From: Polytrichum commune
Lineage: Eukaryota; Streptophyta; Polytrichopsida; Polytrichales; Polytrichaceae
Reading direction: 5' to 3'
Assembly: GCA_950295325.1 (NCBI GenBank)
Contig: OX485805.1
Coordinates: forward strand, 33,281,501-33,345,500
DNA: 64,000 nt
Shown: in pieces, positions 48,656 to 62,576 of the stretch
How the letters are laid out: every line of letters begins with the position of its first letter
How positions within the stretch are numbered: the stretch's first letter is position 1
Position numbers and translations under genes: made by a program
Notes under the pieces: model-generated
Database searches by the model: none
What the model was told of the DNA's origin: nothing
What the model saw: the letters and a program-made list of their open reading frames with translations, nothing else

Positions 48656-50083
48656 GATCAAGCTCTATAGTTTCTTGGAATATCAAGGCACCTAATGTGG
48701 GCTTACTTACCTACTTATGCTTGGGTATCTCATCTAGGTTTTTTGTTTTCCCGAGGGGTGGACTCTTCATTGGAAACCTAAATGATTGCGTGGGTTATTA
48801 TGAAATTGAACCTCGTATATATAAGAATTTTATAAAGAAAAACAAATGTAAACACACTAACGACATCCTAAAATATGGACTCATGTATTCATACTAAGCT
48901 TTTCATTTTAGTGTGATAAATGCCTCCACTACATGTGTAAAATATGTATCATGGATTAAATAAGTTTTTATTAGAAATAAAATGCACTTTTACTTTCCAA
49001 TGATAAAGTCACTGAACATTTTTCATCCATAGCTTGTAACTCAACAATTGCATCAAACAAACAAAGAGAGCAAAACTCAAGGAAGCCATGAGTACTACAG
49101 AGGCCTCTAATTTGTGAAAACCTAGAATCCAAATGGAAACATTAACAAGAACATAGATGTTAGTCATTAAGAATCATGATTGTGTGACAATAATGGATGA
49201 AAACGTGAATTGGATGAAACTAACACAACTATTGTCAATTTTTTCTCTAAACCTTGGGGGCCCCTTTTGTACATCTACCTTAACTTCAAAAAAATGATAG
49301 CCTTTCTAGATGTACACAAGAGAAAAATAATGCTTCTCCCTCATATACACTATGTACACAAATGCCTCAAATAACACCCCTTCTTACACTCACATTAGTT
49401 CATACGTGAAATGAGAGTCCACCCCCTTATTTTGTTTTCAACACATGTGTGCACCCTACATAGTTGCCCTACTCTTTATTCTGGGTGGCGGTGGCCTTGT
49501 ATTTTTTGGATTTTTTTTGATAAAAAAATGTTTAATTTGTCTAAAAACCCTAAACTACTAGGATTAAAGAAATGTGGAAAAGTGTTTGTCCAAAAATAAT
49601 AATGAATATGTGACTATTTTTTGTTGTTCAATGTCAAGACATGCATCTTACAAAACAAAATACATGGGTCGATGAATACGATGGGAACCTCAAAATGTAT
49701 GTCACACTTTGAGAAGAAGAAGGAAAAATGTGTATGGAAGATTTTGGAATTTCCAAGATTTTTGAATAAGATGTTGAGATTAATGTGCCCAAGTTGCCTA
49801 TGTACTATGATATGATCACATAGAGAATATATGTGGGTTGTATGTGGTCACTTTTCTCAATTATACACCTAGAATATGTGAGTGGTATATGGCCCAGAGC
49901 TTGACGTAGTTACAAAGGGACACCCAAAACATCTGTCATGTTGAGATCCCATGGGGTACTCACATAGTCTCGGGGGGTTCACTCCCTCTTATATTTTGCA
50001 TACACGTGCGTTCAGGACCTATTTATTGGGGGGCCATTTACCTTGCAGAAAAGATTATAAGGTAAGGTGTTTTTCAAAATAAA
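48656..50083. other. Repeat debris; no gene
   Basis: 48670-48765 ('ttcttggaatatcaaggcac..aatgtgggc') resembles 45650-45725. 49440-49530 ('gtgcaccctacatagttgcc') resembles 45737-45800. These are pieces of one dispersed element split by about 700 bp. No coding capacity recognised. Confidence 0.45.
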
Positions 50084-50233
50084 GGTGTGATGGTATTTTA
50101 CATGTAATCCATTTTCACTATTTTAAAACCCCCTATATTATATGTAAGTTTTATACAAAATTTATCTACAACGAATATATTAGACCCTATTTTTTATCGC
50201 ACGTTGTTCTACGATTTTCGCCAGTGAACCCCC
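50084..50233 (+). repeat. Dispersed repeat, partner at 35996-36151
   Basis: Same order of phrases as the partner copy, ending at 'cgccagtga.cccc'. Direct orientation, unknown class. Confidence 0.75.
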
Positions 50234-50599
50234 CGAGCACATAGTTAGAGTAAAGAATGATGTATGTGTGTGTCGCCCCTAAATAAATACCCCTACATAC
50301 AAAGTTTCAAGTCACAAAAAGGATAAACATACAAACTTATAGGTAACAAGTATTTACAAAATATAAAGTATTACATAAGTATTTACAAAAGTTGACAAAA
50401 TGGTACATAACAAAACGCTTAAACATATACATATAACCCAAGAACATGAAGCCTATAACGATTACTATAGGTTTCCAGCTCTTAGTGCATTAGGAATAGC
50501 CCTTTTGTGCATCCACGTGGGTAAGTAAAACCAATATTGTGTACACCCCTTGGGGATGAGATTGGACTATGCACTCAAATATAGACAACATTCTAAGTT

Positions 50600-50765
50600 T
50601 AATAATAAACGTGTTTGGGAAGGTCTACCGGATGATAGTGGAGAGGTATCCTAAACCAAATGGAGTGTTGGTGGTTTGATTCCCCACCATGAAATCTTCT
50701 CTCTACTTGATGAAAAAACTAGCTAGGTGGTCATGGGCCTCTTGTGTTCCAAAAAGAAAAGAGAA
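50600..50765 (+). mobile_element. Candidate tRNA-derived SINE
   Basis: An A-box-like 'ggatgatagtggagagg' (about 50631) is followed about 60 bp later by a B-box-like 'ggtggtttgattccccacca' (50670-50690). The right end is A-rich ('ccaaaaagaaaagagaaaag'). The 'tttgattcccc.ccatgaaa' core recurs at 34060-34155. The full tRNA fold and target duplication were not shown. Confidence 0.45.
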
Positions 50766-50986
50766 AAGGGATATCTATGTGATAATTCTAAGAGAGGAAA
50801 TATCTTCATTTGGATCTCTAATAATTTCTACATCTAAGCTTTGATTGTGAAACTTGAAATGACAGTCTTTGTGATTTGGAAATGCTACATGGATGAAAGA
50901 ATTCCCATTTCGTTCCCAAACTTGTCCATGAAGTTGGAGGTCTCCCCATTTGGATCGCATACCTTATGAGACAAAGTAGTAACAAA

Positions 50987-51080
50987 ATAACATTATTTAG
51001 ATCCATAACAATGTTCACTGGAACTGACAGTATGTTATGTCAGTCCCACATAACATTGTTATAGATCTAAATAATGTTAT
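50987..51080. repeat. Near-perfect hairpin, about 43-bp arms
   Basis: The left arm 'ataacattatttagatccat...ggaactgac' pairs with 'gtcagtccc...atagatctaaataatgttat', with only a few mismatches, around a 7-9-nt loop. It could be a tiny MITE or a small-RNA precursor. Confidence 0.75.
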
Positions 51081-54011
51081 GAGTTTAGTGTAACATACAA
51101 TACTAATATTCTAAGGGCATAGATATCCTTTAATGTCCATTCCTAACTATTGTAAGGATTGCCACATTGCAAGACCTTAGATATGGATACACTCATGTCC
51201 CTTCCAATCTATGAGGACCAATCTTCAAGATTAGAATTATAAGACTTGTTAGTAACTGCAACAATCAAACACTAATCAAGATTCTCAATTTGCTGGATAC
51301 TGGAATTTGTATTCTTATTAGTACATTTGTAAAACCCTTTAAAATGCAAATGAAAACTTTATTAAATTAATAAAAACAATTATCGATTAATTGATTTAGT
51401 GTATCATCAATATAATACACTAGCCCATCTTGATGACATGGGAAAGTTCTTATACGGTATATCTAGTGTATAATTACATAAGAGGTCTACATCTCATGGA
51501 AAATTTCTAAGCAAAGCTTCAATGAAATTTTACATTGTACATCTATATACAATGGACACCATCATGATGGTGGCGAGGTTGTCACATTGCTATTCCCCAC
51601 CGTTACTTTCTAAAAGTTTAAATGTTTTCCAAAAGGGGGTGGGCGGTTGGTAAGAATACTAGTTTGCAAAGAGGAAGAATTGGCGAAAAGGAAGGTGGGG
51701 TACCTGGCCCTTGATGTTGGTGGTGGAAAGTTGGGTGGATGGTTGGTGTAGTAGGGGTGTAAGGGTTGGGGCTAGGTGTAAGCCTAGCTCAATAGGGAAG
51801 ACAAGTGACGCTTAGGGGTAGTACGCTAGGAGGACCTAGGGGTTGGTTTTACTAGGGGCTAGTGAAGGGGCTAGGCTAGGTTATGGTGTTTGATGTCCAC
51901 TTTGTGTTGTAGTCTCCAATTATGATTTTTTATTTTATTTTATGGTTATTAATTTAAGAAAAATGTAGTGCAAAGCTAGAATGCACCCCCTTGCTTACGA
52001 AAATCTCAATTAATATTTATGAAGTGTCATAATTATAATATTAATAGTACTTTCTTTGCAAGTTATATCTTATGATCAATATGGATGCAAAATTTCTCAT
52101 GTTAAACATTTGTATTTTCAATTGGATATTACTATTATAATGTTGAGTTATTGTATTCCTCTTGGAAGTTAGAAACCAAATGAGGCCTACGTCATATCCT
52201 TATGAAGAATTTTTTTAATCATTAACAAGGAGTCAAGGATCAAATTCGTCCTCGGTTTGGTAAGGAGTCTTAATGTTGTTGGTCTCATGTCAAATAAAGT
52301 GTCTTTCATGACTTCTCTTGTAGTTGCAAATGTCCAATACATTTTTTATGGTTGTCACCCTATGATTGTCAAATCATTTATATGGTTTGATGCTAAATAT
52401 TCTATAATCTCAAGTTTGTAATTTTACACGAGATTGGGACATATTAACATCCTTGATCTTGCGAATCTAATCTACATCTCAAACCTACCAAATTCCAACA
52501 CCTTGAATTTGAGCCCTTTTATACTACTGGAAGAATGAGAGTTGAAAGAATTGAGCCCTCTATTGGTGGGGAGCCTCTTACTTTACCCTCATTGGTGAAC
52601 AAGTGTGGCTAAGAGGTTATGGGATAATGGACAACGATCCATTGAGCTCTCAATAAATATGGTGTAAGGTATGCATGCCTAAAGCGGAATGCTATCATGT
52701 GAGCGATGTGGTCTAAGTGTGATTTATTGGCAATGTCTCACAATCTGTATCATCACTAGAGCATTGCCCCCTCTACCTTCCTTTGCCTCTAAGTCTACAT
52801 ACAAGAAAATTATGGAATCATAAATTAACCCACCTTAGACTAGATGAAGCAGACAAAATATTGCCCATTTTGGAAGCTACACACTCCATGTAGCATGGGA
52901 ACGTCATAGGTCTTGGAGGAGAAATAATAGACTCCATCATTATGCACACAAATTCATATTTGTTAGTCATACCTTACTTATTAATCTCATCCAACTCAAA
53001 CGAGTCATGCGTAAATGAATGGATAATAAGAATACAAATTTACGCTCTATTGGCGTTGCTTTCATACAGGTTGCAGTGCTAATTCACCATCATATTTGAA
53101 CATAAAAGGATGCAGGTTGCTCATTGGGCATAGGATCATTTGTTGAGTCTTCAAGCGTGCTAACATTGTTCTAAAAATGGTTGAGCCAACCTTCAAAGCC
53201 ACCACTTGTTGTTTGAGAGCTTGACACACACATATAGAAGCACCTAATAATGAACGACGCATACCATTCTTAGATGCAAAGCCATATGCCATATATCAAT
53301 TTTATTTCTACTTGATGTATATGAACATGTACATGTAGATGTGTTGACGTCAAATACCATACCTTTGGGCTTTGTTAATGACTCAATTAATATTTGCATC
53401 AACAATTGTGTCCTTTACCTTAGCTCTTTGCCATAGAAGTGATTAATCTATAAGTTTGAAACTCTATGTGATGTAGTTGAACAATACTTCATCTTCAGAA
53501 GGCCGCAACCCAACGTTAGTAGCCTCCTACTTTGTATGGAAGGCGAACTATGATACAAATTTGGAGTTATGTGCTATAAGCAAGATGCAAAATCACCAAG
53601 TCTAAAGGGGGGGGGGACATCCAAGTTAATATCCATAACACAAATATATTTTATGCCAATACCTTTTTCTATATCCATTATTATTTATTTATTTTACTTT
53701 GGAATAGTTCTAGAGCATCATTATTCTTTTGGATTGGAGGACATGCTAGGTGATGCTTGTTTATACACCACCATTCCTTGATTCCTTTGGAATAATAACT
53801 CGTCACATAAGTCCGCACATCTTTTATTTACTTTGGTGCTCTCAAGAACAAATAGCATAACAACAACACCATCGTGCATGTGCCAAGTAAGCATCACCAA
53901 ACTTAAATATGGCCTCCACATTGGGCACATCGTGTTTGTTCCACTTTGGAATGGCATGGGGCGGCCTTGATGGATGTGGTACGGAAGAGCCTCTGGAAGA
54001 ACAACAATGAT
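51081..54011. other. No gene recognised
   Basis: About 2.9 kb of AT-rich DNA. G-rich 'gggctagg' phrases recur at 51760-51890. The minus frame 53292-53062 is unassigned. Confidence 0.35.
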
Positions 54012-54049
54012 CACCCCCCCCCCCCCACACACACACACCCACCCCCACT

Positions 54050-54088
<39 letters not shown>
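54012..54088. repeat. Compound microsatellite: poly-C, (CA)n, (TA)n
   Basis: A run of about 14 C (54013-54026) is followed by (AC)n and then (TA)n from about 54055 to 54087. The minus-strand frames across it are artefacts of the simple repeat. Confidence 0.9.
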
Positions 54089-54089
<1 letters not shown>

Positions 54090-57000
54090 TTCAACAAAAT
54101 GTAAGATCCAAATTCTAGCTACATAGTTTAGCACGAAATTTTCAGCCTTCAACAAGAACATATGACCTTGCTCCATTATTTAACAATTTGCATGGATTCT
54201 CAATCATAACATCTTGGTATTAAGGATTCTGGTAGTACCGATATCGTGGTCTTGCACCATTATGGAGAGGTTGAGATCTTTGTGCAAGTTGGGAAAACAT
54301 AGTGGGATTCAATTTGAGAGGGTAAGAGCAACATTAACAAGTTGTGGGACTGAGTCTAGCTGTGATGGTTTCTTACGCTTGTTATTTGAGGTGTGCCAAC
54401 ATGCATTGCACTTTGTGGAGCATTCAAAGAGTTAGGTATTGTACCCGACAACTCATGAGATGAAATAGGCTCCCCAAAGGAATCTCTTTCGTCCCCTTCT
54501 TCCATGGGAGTAAATGTAAAAGAACAATAAATAAACCATGGACTGTGCAAATGCCCAAACTACCAAAAATCTTCTAGAAAATGGTGGAGTTGCAAATTAT
54601 GGAACTCTTATAAGTCCACAAAAAAAGATAAGCCATAAAAGCTTGTTTGCAGTTAGCATTGTTAGACACCAACACCCTACAAAAGTACCTAAAAAATGCA
54701 AGAAGGTAAGAAATAAATTGCCAACAAATGATTGCATTTGGAATACAAAGAATGTGGGTGTGGATTGGAATATGTAGAGAATGCATTTAGTGACCAACAC
54801 TCCATTAGGAATATCTTTCAACTTCAATCACTTAGTGAAAGAGAAGCATTCTTGATATTAGAGATGAAGGCTTTTACCCCATGCTAGAATGCCCACTTCT
54901 CCACAAAATCATATGGTTGTGGAACACCTCTAGGTACGTCCCATGTCACCTTTCCTAGCTCTCCTAAAATATCCTCAAATTTATTGACAATGCCACACTT
55001 CAACCACAAAACACAATGTTTAATGTGAAGATTGAGGGAACATGGAACAATTTCTCGTTTAAAATCCCACATGCTGCATCTGGACGTGGAATATTGCTCA
55101 ATGTGCCCTAACCAATGATCTTGACAAGGGCATATTAAGCTAAAAAATGATGGTGCTTGAGTGGTGGGTTGTATGATGGTTAGTACTAGTGACAACATAG
55201 GAGGTTGAGTGAGTTAAGGTCTTGCATGTCAATCCACGGGTAGATCACTTAGTGCATTTTAAAAACGACATGCGGCATAATATAAAGAGGATTAAAATAA
55301 TTTGAAATAAAAAATTATAAAGGAATTCCAAATAATGAAGGGGCCATTAAATTTAGACAATCCCATTATAAGTAAGTTAGATGCACATAAAACGTGGGCC
55401 ATTATTTTTTTGTAAAATTAATATAAGGACTGAAGATAAGGATCCTAAAAGGTATGTTTAGTATGGTATGTAAATGGGTTTAGGACTCACGGGGATGGAT
55501 GATAATTGGGATTTCTGTCTGTCCAAAATTACTTAAAAGGAATATAGAGTACAAAAAATTGCAGTGACTTGGACAATATAAGTAATGGAAGGGTGCAAAC
55601 AAATGAGCCATTTTTGAAATTTAAGTAATTATAGGGAGGCTTTAATTAAGCCCTTGAAGGTAAATAGCCCCAAAACCAAAAACCCCCAGCCGCACGTGGT
55701 GCACAAAAATGCCTTAGAGTGATCTACCCGTGTGTCAATCTTGATGCTTATGTTCGGGAGCATGAACATTAACTTAGCATGATCGTTGGAGCACATGACT
55801 GTTTGATTCCGATAGCTTGGAATTTCTCTCAATGAGACCACCTCATATGAATTGAGTCATTTGCATATTAATAAATCACATAAAATCTGGGCATGTTCTA
55901 GTGGATTGGTTGTTGAGATGACATGACTACATTGTGTAGTGATACTTCAACATCTGGCGGTCTTTGATGTCCATGAATGCAATCGATATATCAATAGAGA
56001 TGTCCATTTTCAAAGATTCTTGCACATAATCATGATAGATATATATATATATATATATGATACCTACACATGTTTAATCATAGTTTTCATTGGAATTTAT
56101 ACCAAATTCACACCTAGAAGCTTGAGGTCTTATCAAGCACTTGGGATTAACAGAATTATTATCTAGGCTTCAAGTTCCAACACTAGATTGTGAGGGATTT
56201 TTCCAAAATTGATATACACAGAACGCACGATTGATAGTTGACCACATTCATATGGTCTTTTCTCTTAAATCAGTGCACCCTCAAATCTCAAAATAACTGG
56301 CATGCATTGAATAAACAGAGATGCTATAATACTTGGAAGCAATAAAATTGTAAATCGTTTGTGAAAGAGTTTAGGCTGACTTATGTGGAATCATATGGAT
56401 GCGGCGGTTATGTGTAAGTAGGCTATTGTCTGACACATACACATACCCCTTTCGATCTCAACGTGTAAACATGACAACTTACAGCATTTATCCTCATCGT
56501 AACTTGCTACTGTTGAAGATCAGATACCAACTCTCGAACTTCTTACCAGAAATATGTAAAGTTGACACTGAGCCCTCATTTGAGAAGGGTTTGGGAATGG
56601 GAGATGAGTGTGATGCATTCCTAACTCCACATAAGTTATTAATCAAAGTGCAGCCACCCACTCCCACTTTATTGAATCCCGTACAGAAGGCCACGACAGC
56701 CCAGCCCAGCCCAGCCCAGCAGCAACAGCCGCTTGTTGAGTGCATTATGAGCTCCTCGTGTACGTCTCCAGTTTTGTAAAGTCCGGTAGCTGATTGCTTG
56801 CGAGGTTTTAATGGAGTGTAAGGAAGGGAGTATGTGACTTGTCGGTGTACAAATATGTGAGCGAAACAGACTTCACCAAAAACTTGTCTCCAAATTAAAG
56901 CTTAAAGTCGCATTGCACACCCACCCCATCCCACCCCTTCCGTTCAGACACAGTCACAGGCCAACTTTGGACCCGGCCCTGCTAAGTTACAGCGACATCC

Positions 57001-59726
57001 TTCCTTCTTTGTACGTGGAGGAGGGACGGGGGTTCTTATCTAAGTTGCGTGTCCAGACCGGCCTACCCTCTAGAGTCCACATGTATATCCGTAGAGGCTC
57101 CCTATCCCGCAATTAAGTTATTAGTTCCTCCTCAAATTATGCCGCGTGTCATTCTTACATTCGCTGCGACCACTTGAATCCCAAGTGGAAACTGCACTCC
57201 AACAATAGTAAAGATGAAATAGAGCGCTCTCTATGGTAGTCATTGTTGAGTTTATGGGCAGCAACAAGTCGTTGGCAAGTCATTCTAAAGTAGTCCTTTA
57301 GAAACTTTGGCATGGGCTTGGCGTATGTGAGAAAATCATCTGCAACACCTTTATAACAGAAGTTGTAATTATGGTCAAAATTGTTCAGCTAGCCATCAAA
57401 TCAAGTGGTCCTATAGAGTCGTGTTCCCCGATTACACGTGTTGTGGCCATTCATCAACCCAATTATCATGAACTTTTAAATAATAGGTATCCATGTACTA
57501 CTAAATAAAATAACACATCATTATTGATAGTATATGGCCCATACATGTCTCAAATGAGATGTTGTTATTGATACCCTTTTTGTTGTGGAGATATAAATGT
57601 TGATAGTTGTTACCTCTGAAACTTTGCAAGCGTAAAATAGTGTATACCATAAGGTCCGTCCTGTGAGCATATTATTTAAGAAGTAGAAGTCTTAACTCAA
57701 AGACTCAAATTTGAAATTTATTTATTTAAAAATGGGATTTGGAATTGTCATCCGAGATAGGAAACCACTAGTTGTTGGTCGTACAATATGCTCATAACCG
57801 TGGTTATGAATAAGAAAAAAATTGTCTCCATAACTTGAAATCTCCATAACGTTCACAAATTACATGTTGTAAATGTGATTAGAATAGAGAATTGAAAATC
57901 AACATGGATTGATTTCATAGAATATAGTCCTTCTCGCAGGCTTGGCGTCTTCTTGGTGTGGGATTAAAGTTGGTGTGTTTGCACTACAAATATGATTTAG
58001 TGTGGAATTGAAATTGGTGTGCCATGTTGATTAAAGTGGTCTCCATGACTCATCGTGCGCCACATGCTGTAGATGCCACAAGCCAATAATTGCACACGAT
58101 TAATGTGGATGAATGGTGAATAGTGTGGGCCACACTAACTCAGACGTGCACTGTAACTTATCGCTAACTAGTGAGGCTTGGAGCCCACTGCAACTACATC
58201 AATTGGACACAGACTACTTTACAAAAATCGCTGAAATGGACATGCATGTGGTTAGAACTTTGTGGGCAGCAAGCAACATGCAGGTCACTGTAACTTAGGC
58301 CCTTTAGTGAGACCCTTGGAATATGCGAAAGATCATTCATGGAGACAGGCCAGCAACTGCAAAACTGCTTAGTCAGCCACAAATTTACTCCACTCACCAG
58401 CTGCAAGCACACTGCACCTGCTGGTTAAGTTAGCCCATTTCTTTCTGGAATGAGTAATGAACTAAGTTAGCCAGCCACAATGTAATTGTTCAATTCGCTT
58501 AAGCTTATTCCTCACTTTAAATTGCAACTAAGTTAGAAGTGGAGAGATTGCACCTCTTGAATGTTGAATGGTCGTCAACTTTTTGACTCCATCATAAACT
58601 GAATTTGTGGAGGAGCAGGGTATAATCAAATCGACCAGGGTACAAATATGGGCATATGCAAGAAGATCCACTTTGGCATCGGCAACAATTGTGGTGATAA
58701 CCTTACCCACCAATCGCTCAAGCTTCAAGGACATTGCAGGATGTGAAGTGATAAGTTAAATGGATAACTCAGATACCACATAATTTGCACCCATGGCACT
58801 GCTACAGTCATGGCAGGCAGCCCTGACTTTTGTGTCTTGGGCAGCACTGCACCTGCTTGTAACGTTGTTTTTTTTCCAGTGGATCATAATCAACTCTTTT
58901 TGTAGAGCTGCCCCATGCACTCACCGTAGCTGAGCTTCAAAAATTTCTCATCAGCCGAAGAAAAAATGTCAACCTGTGACCTGTCAGGCTGCTCAGTGGA
59001 GACACTTTGAAGATGTCAACTCTTGTTATGCTTCATACATACGTTACGTGTGCACTGCAAATTGATACTCTGAAATGACTTCAATGTAACTACATTCATT
59101 GGTTTGGGAGGCAAATTGGCGTGGAAATACTTAACGTGGGTCACAGCCACCTTGGTATTAATACATTGAATATTGGTTTCACAAAGAAAAAACAGTAGTA
59201 CAAAATTAAATTATCACCCACATTGATTTTTTAGAAAACCAATTAATGTGGGCAATGTTGATTCTCTATTAAAAATTTAGCATGGGTTGAAAATCACTGT
59301 GGTTCATATTGATTTTCAATATGAGAATTAGTGTGGGCTCTAGAAAAGTATTGTGACCCATAGTAATAGGATTATTTAATGTACTTCTTCATTGATGAGA
59401 ATATCTTTGAGTTCAAGTGTGAATCTACATGCCAAGGAGCAGGAAATGTCCAGAAATAATGTTAACATCTACTACTTAAATTACAGTGGGGATACATTAT
59501 GTTGATGATCAAAGAGCCTACTTCTCTAACTACATGAGGGATTGATTGAAATTCCTACAAAATAGACATGGCATAAATAATACGTCAATCATTAATGCTG
59601 GAATTTGTCTCTAGACTTACTCCATAGAGCATGAGCATGAACTGAAATTCCTCTGAGGACTTACAAATACATTCTCCTCAAAAGATATGATAAGTGATTG
59701 AATTATTCTAATTGAATTTTAGTTGT
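54089..59726. other. Long stretch without a confident gene
   Basis: Frames such as 55198-54884 (minus, 104 residues), 56399-56779 (plus, with a CAGCC repeat at 56698-56720) and 58734-58528 (minus) have no domain I recognise. (AT)n lies at 56038-56058. The 58.1-58.9 kb part is GC-richer and less repetitive, and might hold an unrecognised exon. Confidence 0.35.
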
Positions 59727-59875
59727 ACATAACATTACTCAACACTCACTATTTGTTTTGTGGGCCCTCAAAATATATTAGTCGGATGTTCAGAAGAGAC
59801 TCAAGTTTCCAAGTATCAAATTGTTATATTTTGAGGGTCCACTAAACAAATAGTAGGTGTTCAGTAATGTTATGT
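59727..59875. mobile_element. MITE, 149 bp, inverted repeats of about 45 bp
   Basis: The left arm 'acataacattactcaacact' and the right arm read inward 'acataacattactgaacacc' match well and extend to 'tttgttt.gtgg.ccctcaaaatat'. TA flanks both sides if the ends are set at CATAACATT, which would fit a Tc1/mariner (Stowaway-like) element. Confidence 0.7.
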
Positions 59876-60815
59876 ATTGAAAGTACCAATAATTTATATA
59901 CTTCCGAGAGATCTTGACAATGATGTTTATTATCTATCTTGAGTGAGTTCTTGGCTGATTAAGCCATCAATTTTTAAAAACTTAAATATTATAAATGAAT
60001 TAATTTCATGAGGATTAGTCATGAATAAATATAGATTAATAGTGACATCTTCGATTCAAAATTGAGGTATTTTCTTCTTTCATTAGAACTATGTTTCAGG
60101 TCAATCTAGGCTTATTAAATGAATACAAAATGAATACATGAATTTTGGACAAAATGAAATCCTATATGTGCATATATGTTGGCAGATCCTATGATAGAAA
60201 TGACAATATGTACTCCTAGATGTGGACTTAGATTTCTTATTGTAACACATGTTAGTTGCATGCACACTATGTCATTTGTGAATAAATACACAACTAGAGG
60301 GAATATTTTATTTATATTTCTTCTCAAAGTAGGTATAATTGGGATTTTCATCATGTTTTTCTAGTTTCTTTCTTCAAATACTTTGTAGTGCAATGTGCAT
60401 GTCTCAACTATGCAAGAAATACTCTTAGATGCATTATCAATTGTGAACAAATATTTTGTCCAAAGTTACTTAAATCCTACTTTAAGGTGAAAATAGGGAA
60501 TTTATTGTTCTCCCACTTTAGTATGACACATTTGATCACAAGAGAAAATGTCGTATTATCTAATTGTTGTATTTGGCCTCAAATGTTGTACTATTGAGGC
60601 TTTTCAAGAAAATGGCCTATTTCAATTCAAAACCAACTAGGCCATATTGAAGACATATATGTATAGACCTAGTTGGTGAAAATAGCCTATACACAATGAA
60701 GACATATATGTATGAAAGAACATTTTTATTAGAAGAAAACATGCTCATAACGTCACGCAATATGGAGTTTGTAAAAATACATAGTCCCATGATGATGTCT
60801 TCACCATATCACACA

Positions 60816-62576
60816 CTATGAAAGTAAGAATTTATTGTCTTCTGATGATATTTGTTGATGTTGGAAATTGATATTGTTCAAATTATCCATGAAATATTGC
60901 ACGATCATCACATCTACAACTGAAAACTCTGAAGGATGCTCCATTACAAAATTTGATAGTAGTTGGGCATACTCATAGGCTTGAGGAAGCTTGACTATTG
61001 GTGTCGGTTGGTCATTGACATCATTCACCTTCATTGGCTCTTCATTCAAATATAACCCAAATAGATTTCTCTACCCCATACCAAATCCACCAACTAGGCC
61101 ATATTGTACAATGCATCAACAATTTCCTCTCTTACAAATTGCACATATTTTTCAATAGGAATTTCTTCACTCCAAGATTCAAAGAGAAAATGAGACTTAC
61201 CAATTCATTTGTTGTTTTTTTCATTCTCAATTTCTCACATTCATCATTCATGGCAAAATCAACACTTCAATTTACAGGTAAAATCTCGGACATCCTCTGG
61301 TTATTTCATATGATTTGGGGATTCATCTCTTTCTACACTTGAGAGCACCATATAACAACATGCATTACTTAAGCATTGGTTTTCTCAAGTCTTGGTGAGT
61401 AATAAAAGAATCGAACTGAGAGAGAATCCATTCCAAAAGCTTCTTCTTATATTGAACTTTGAATGAACCAAATATTCCTTGATCCAAGGGTTGTACCACA
61501 CTTGTAACATTAGGCAGGAAGAAAACAATAATAATATTGTTCAACTGCATGTTGAAAATCCAAATGATTCATCCCTGCCAACATGCTTAAGGAATGAGTA
61601 GCAAAATTGTCCATAATTAAAACTACACCTTCCACTTTGAGATTTGAAATGTACATCGAGGCTCATCATCCAACTCTCAAATACATTTGATATCATCCAA
61701 GTTATTCAGTTTGCAAACCATCACACGTAATTTGTTGGCAACCACCTTCCAAAGCATCTTGGGCATCAAGATTTGTGAATAATCACATGTTTCAACTTGT
61801 CAGTGCGTGTAATATTTACAAGAAGGGCAAGAGTAACACAGTCCTTTTAAATTTTTCGCCCATGAACTTTTCCTTCCGTTCAATGTGTTGTTTGGTTGGG
61901 CCGATAAAATAAATCAATCTCATTCATATTGCAAACATCTTCCGTTGCCATAACCAATGCAAAGGTGGTCAATGCTTACCAATTTGTGTGCAAGTTGCTT
62001 TGTGTGCAAATGTGCTCATCAACATCAAATTGTTGAAATTATAAACGAAATCAAAAGCATCCACCACTCAAGACTACCGTCACCTTTGGTACCAAGAAAT
62101 TGAAGAGTAACATGGACAGATCTAGGAGTATAAGTCGACGAGAATTGAAATTTCTAATCCAAAAGATATGTGAGATTTAGGTGTGAGGAAAAAAAATTAA
62201 TCAAGAAGAGAAATCCACAACTTAAAAATCATAGTTTGCAAATGTAGCATTCCTTAAACCCTTCAACCTCCACCCAAATCCAAAGACTCAAAAGTGCAAC
62301 ATATGTCTTACAACCAAAGTTTAAAACAATTAACTTGAGTTAACTTAAGATAAGCCATTGATGAATTCACCATGTACTCCCCGATCTTGGGGCAGATCAT
62401 TAGTATGGGTCCCACCACGTCCATGCATTAATTACTTATATCACATGACAAATCGGGCCTAAAAATATCGTATTATGAGCATCATGGTCATAATATCGAT
62501 GTAAATAACACTAGAAAGTTTGATCAATGAGAAATGCGTTGAATAATCAAGGTGTAGTATTATCGGGGTTAGACTG
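60816..62576 (-). pseudogene. Dead Tigger/pogo-like DDE transposase gene
   Basis: Reading down the minus strand, 61930-61720 gives NMNEIDLFYRPNQ, EGKVHGRKI, KDCVTLALLVNITRTDKLKH and CPRCFGRWLPTNYV. About 61610 has IMDNFATHSL, 61535-61440 has LPNVTSVVQPLDQGIFGSFK and VQYKKKLLEWILSQFDSF, and 61010-60830 has LPQAYEYAQLLSNFVMEHPS. This order is that of Tigger/Jerky-type transposases. Several stops and frame changes break it. The first catalytic aspartate (usually NMDET) reads NMNEI, while the second (MDN) remains. The 5' terminus at 62576 reads inward CAGTCTAACCCCGATAATAC, followed outside by TA, typical of pogo/Tigger ends. The other terminus was not found. Confidence 0.85.

Noticed and set aside
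53721-54176. 151-residue minus-strand ORF
   Set aside because: It crosses poly-C, (CA)n and (TA)n repeats that create the open frame; the remainder has no recognisable domain.
56399-56779. 126-residue plus-strand ORF with a QPSPAQQQQ stretch
   Set aside because: A CAGCC repeat gives the Pro/Gln run; no homology and no splice context.
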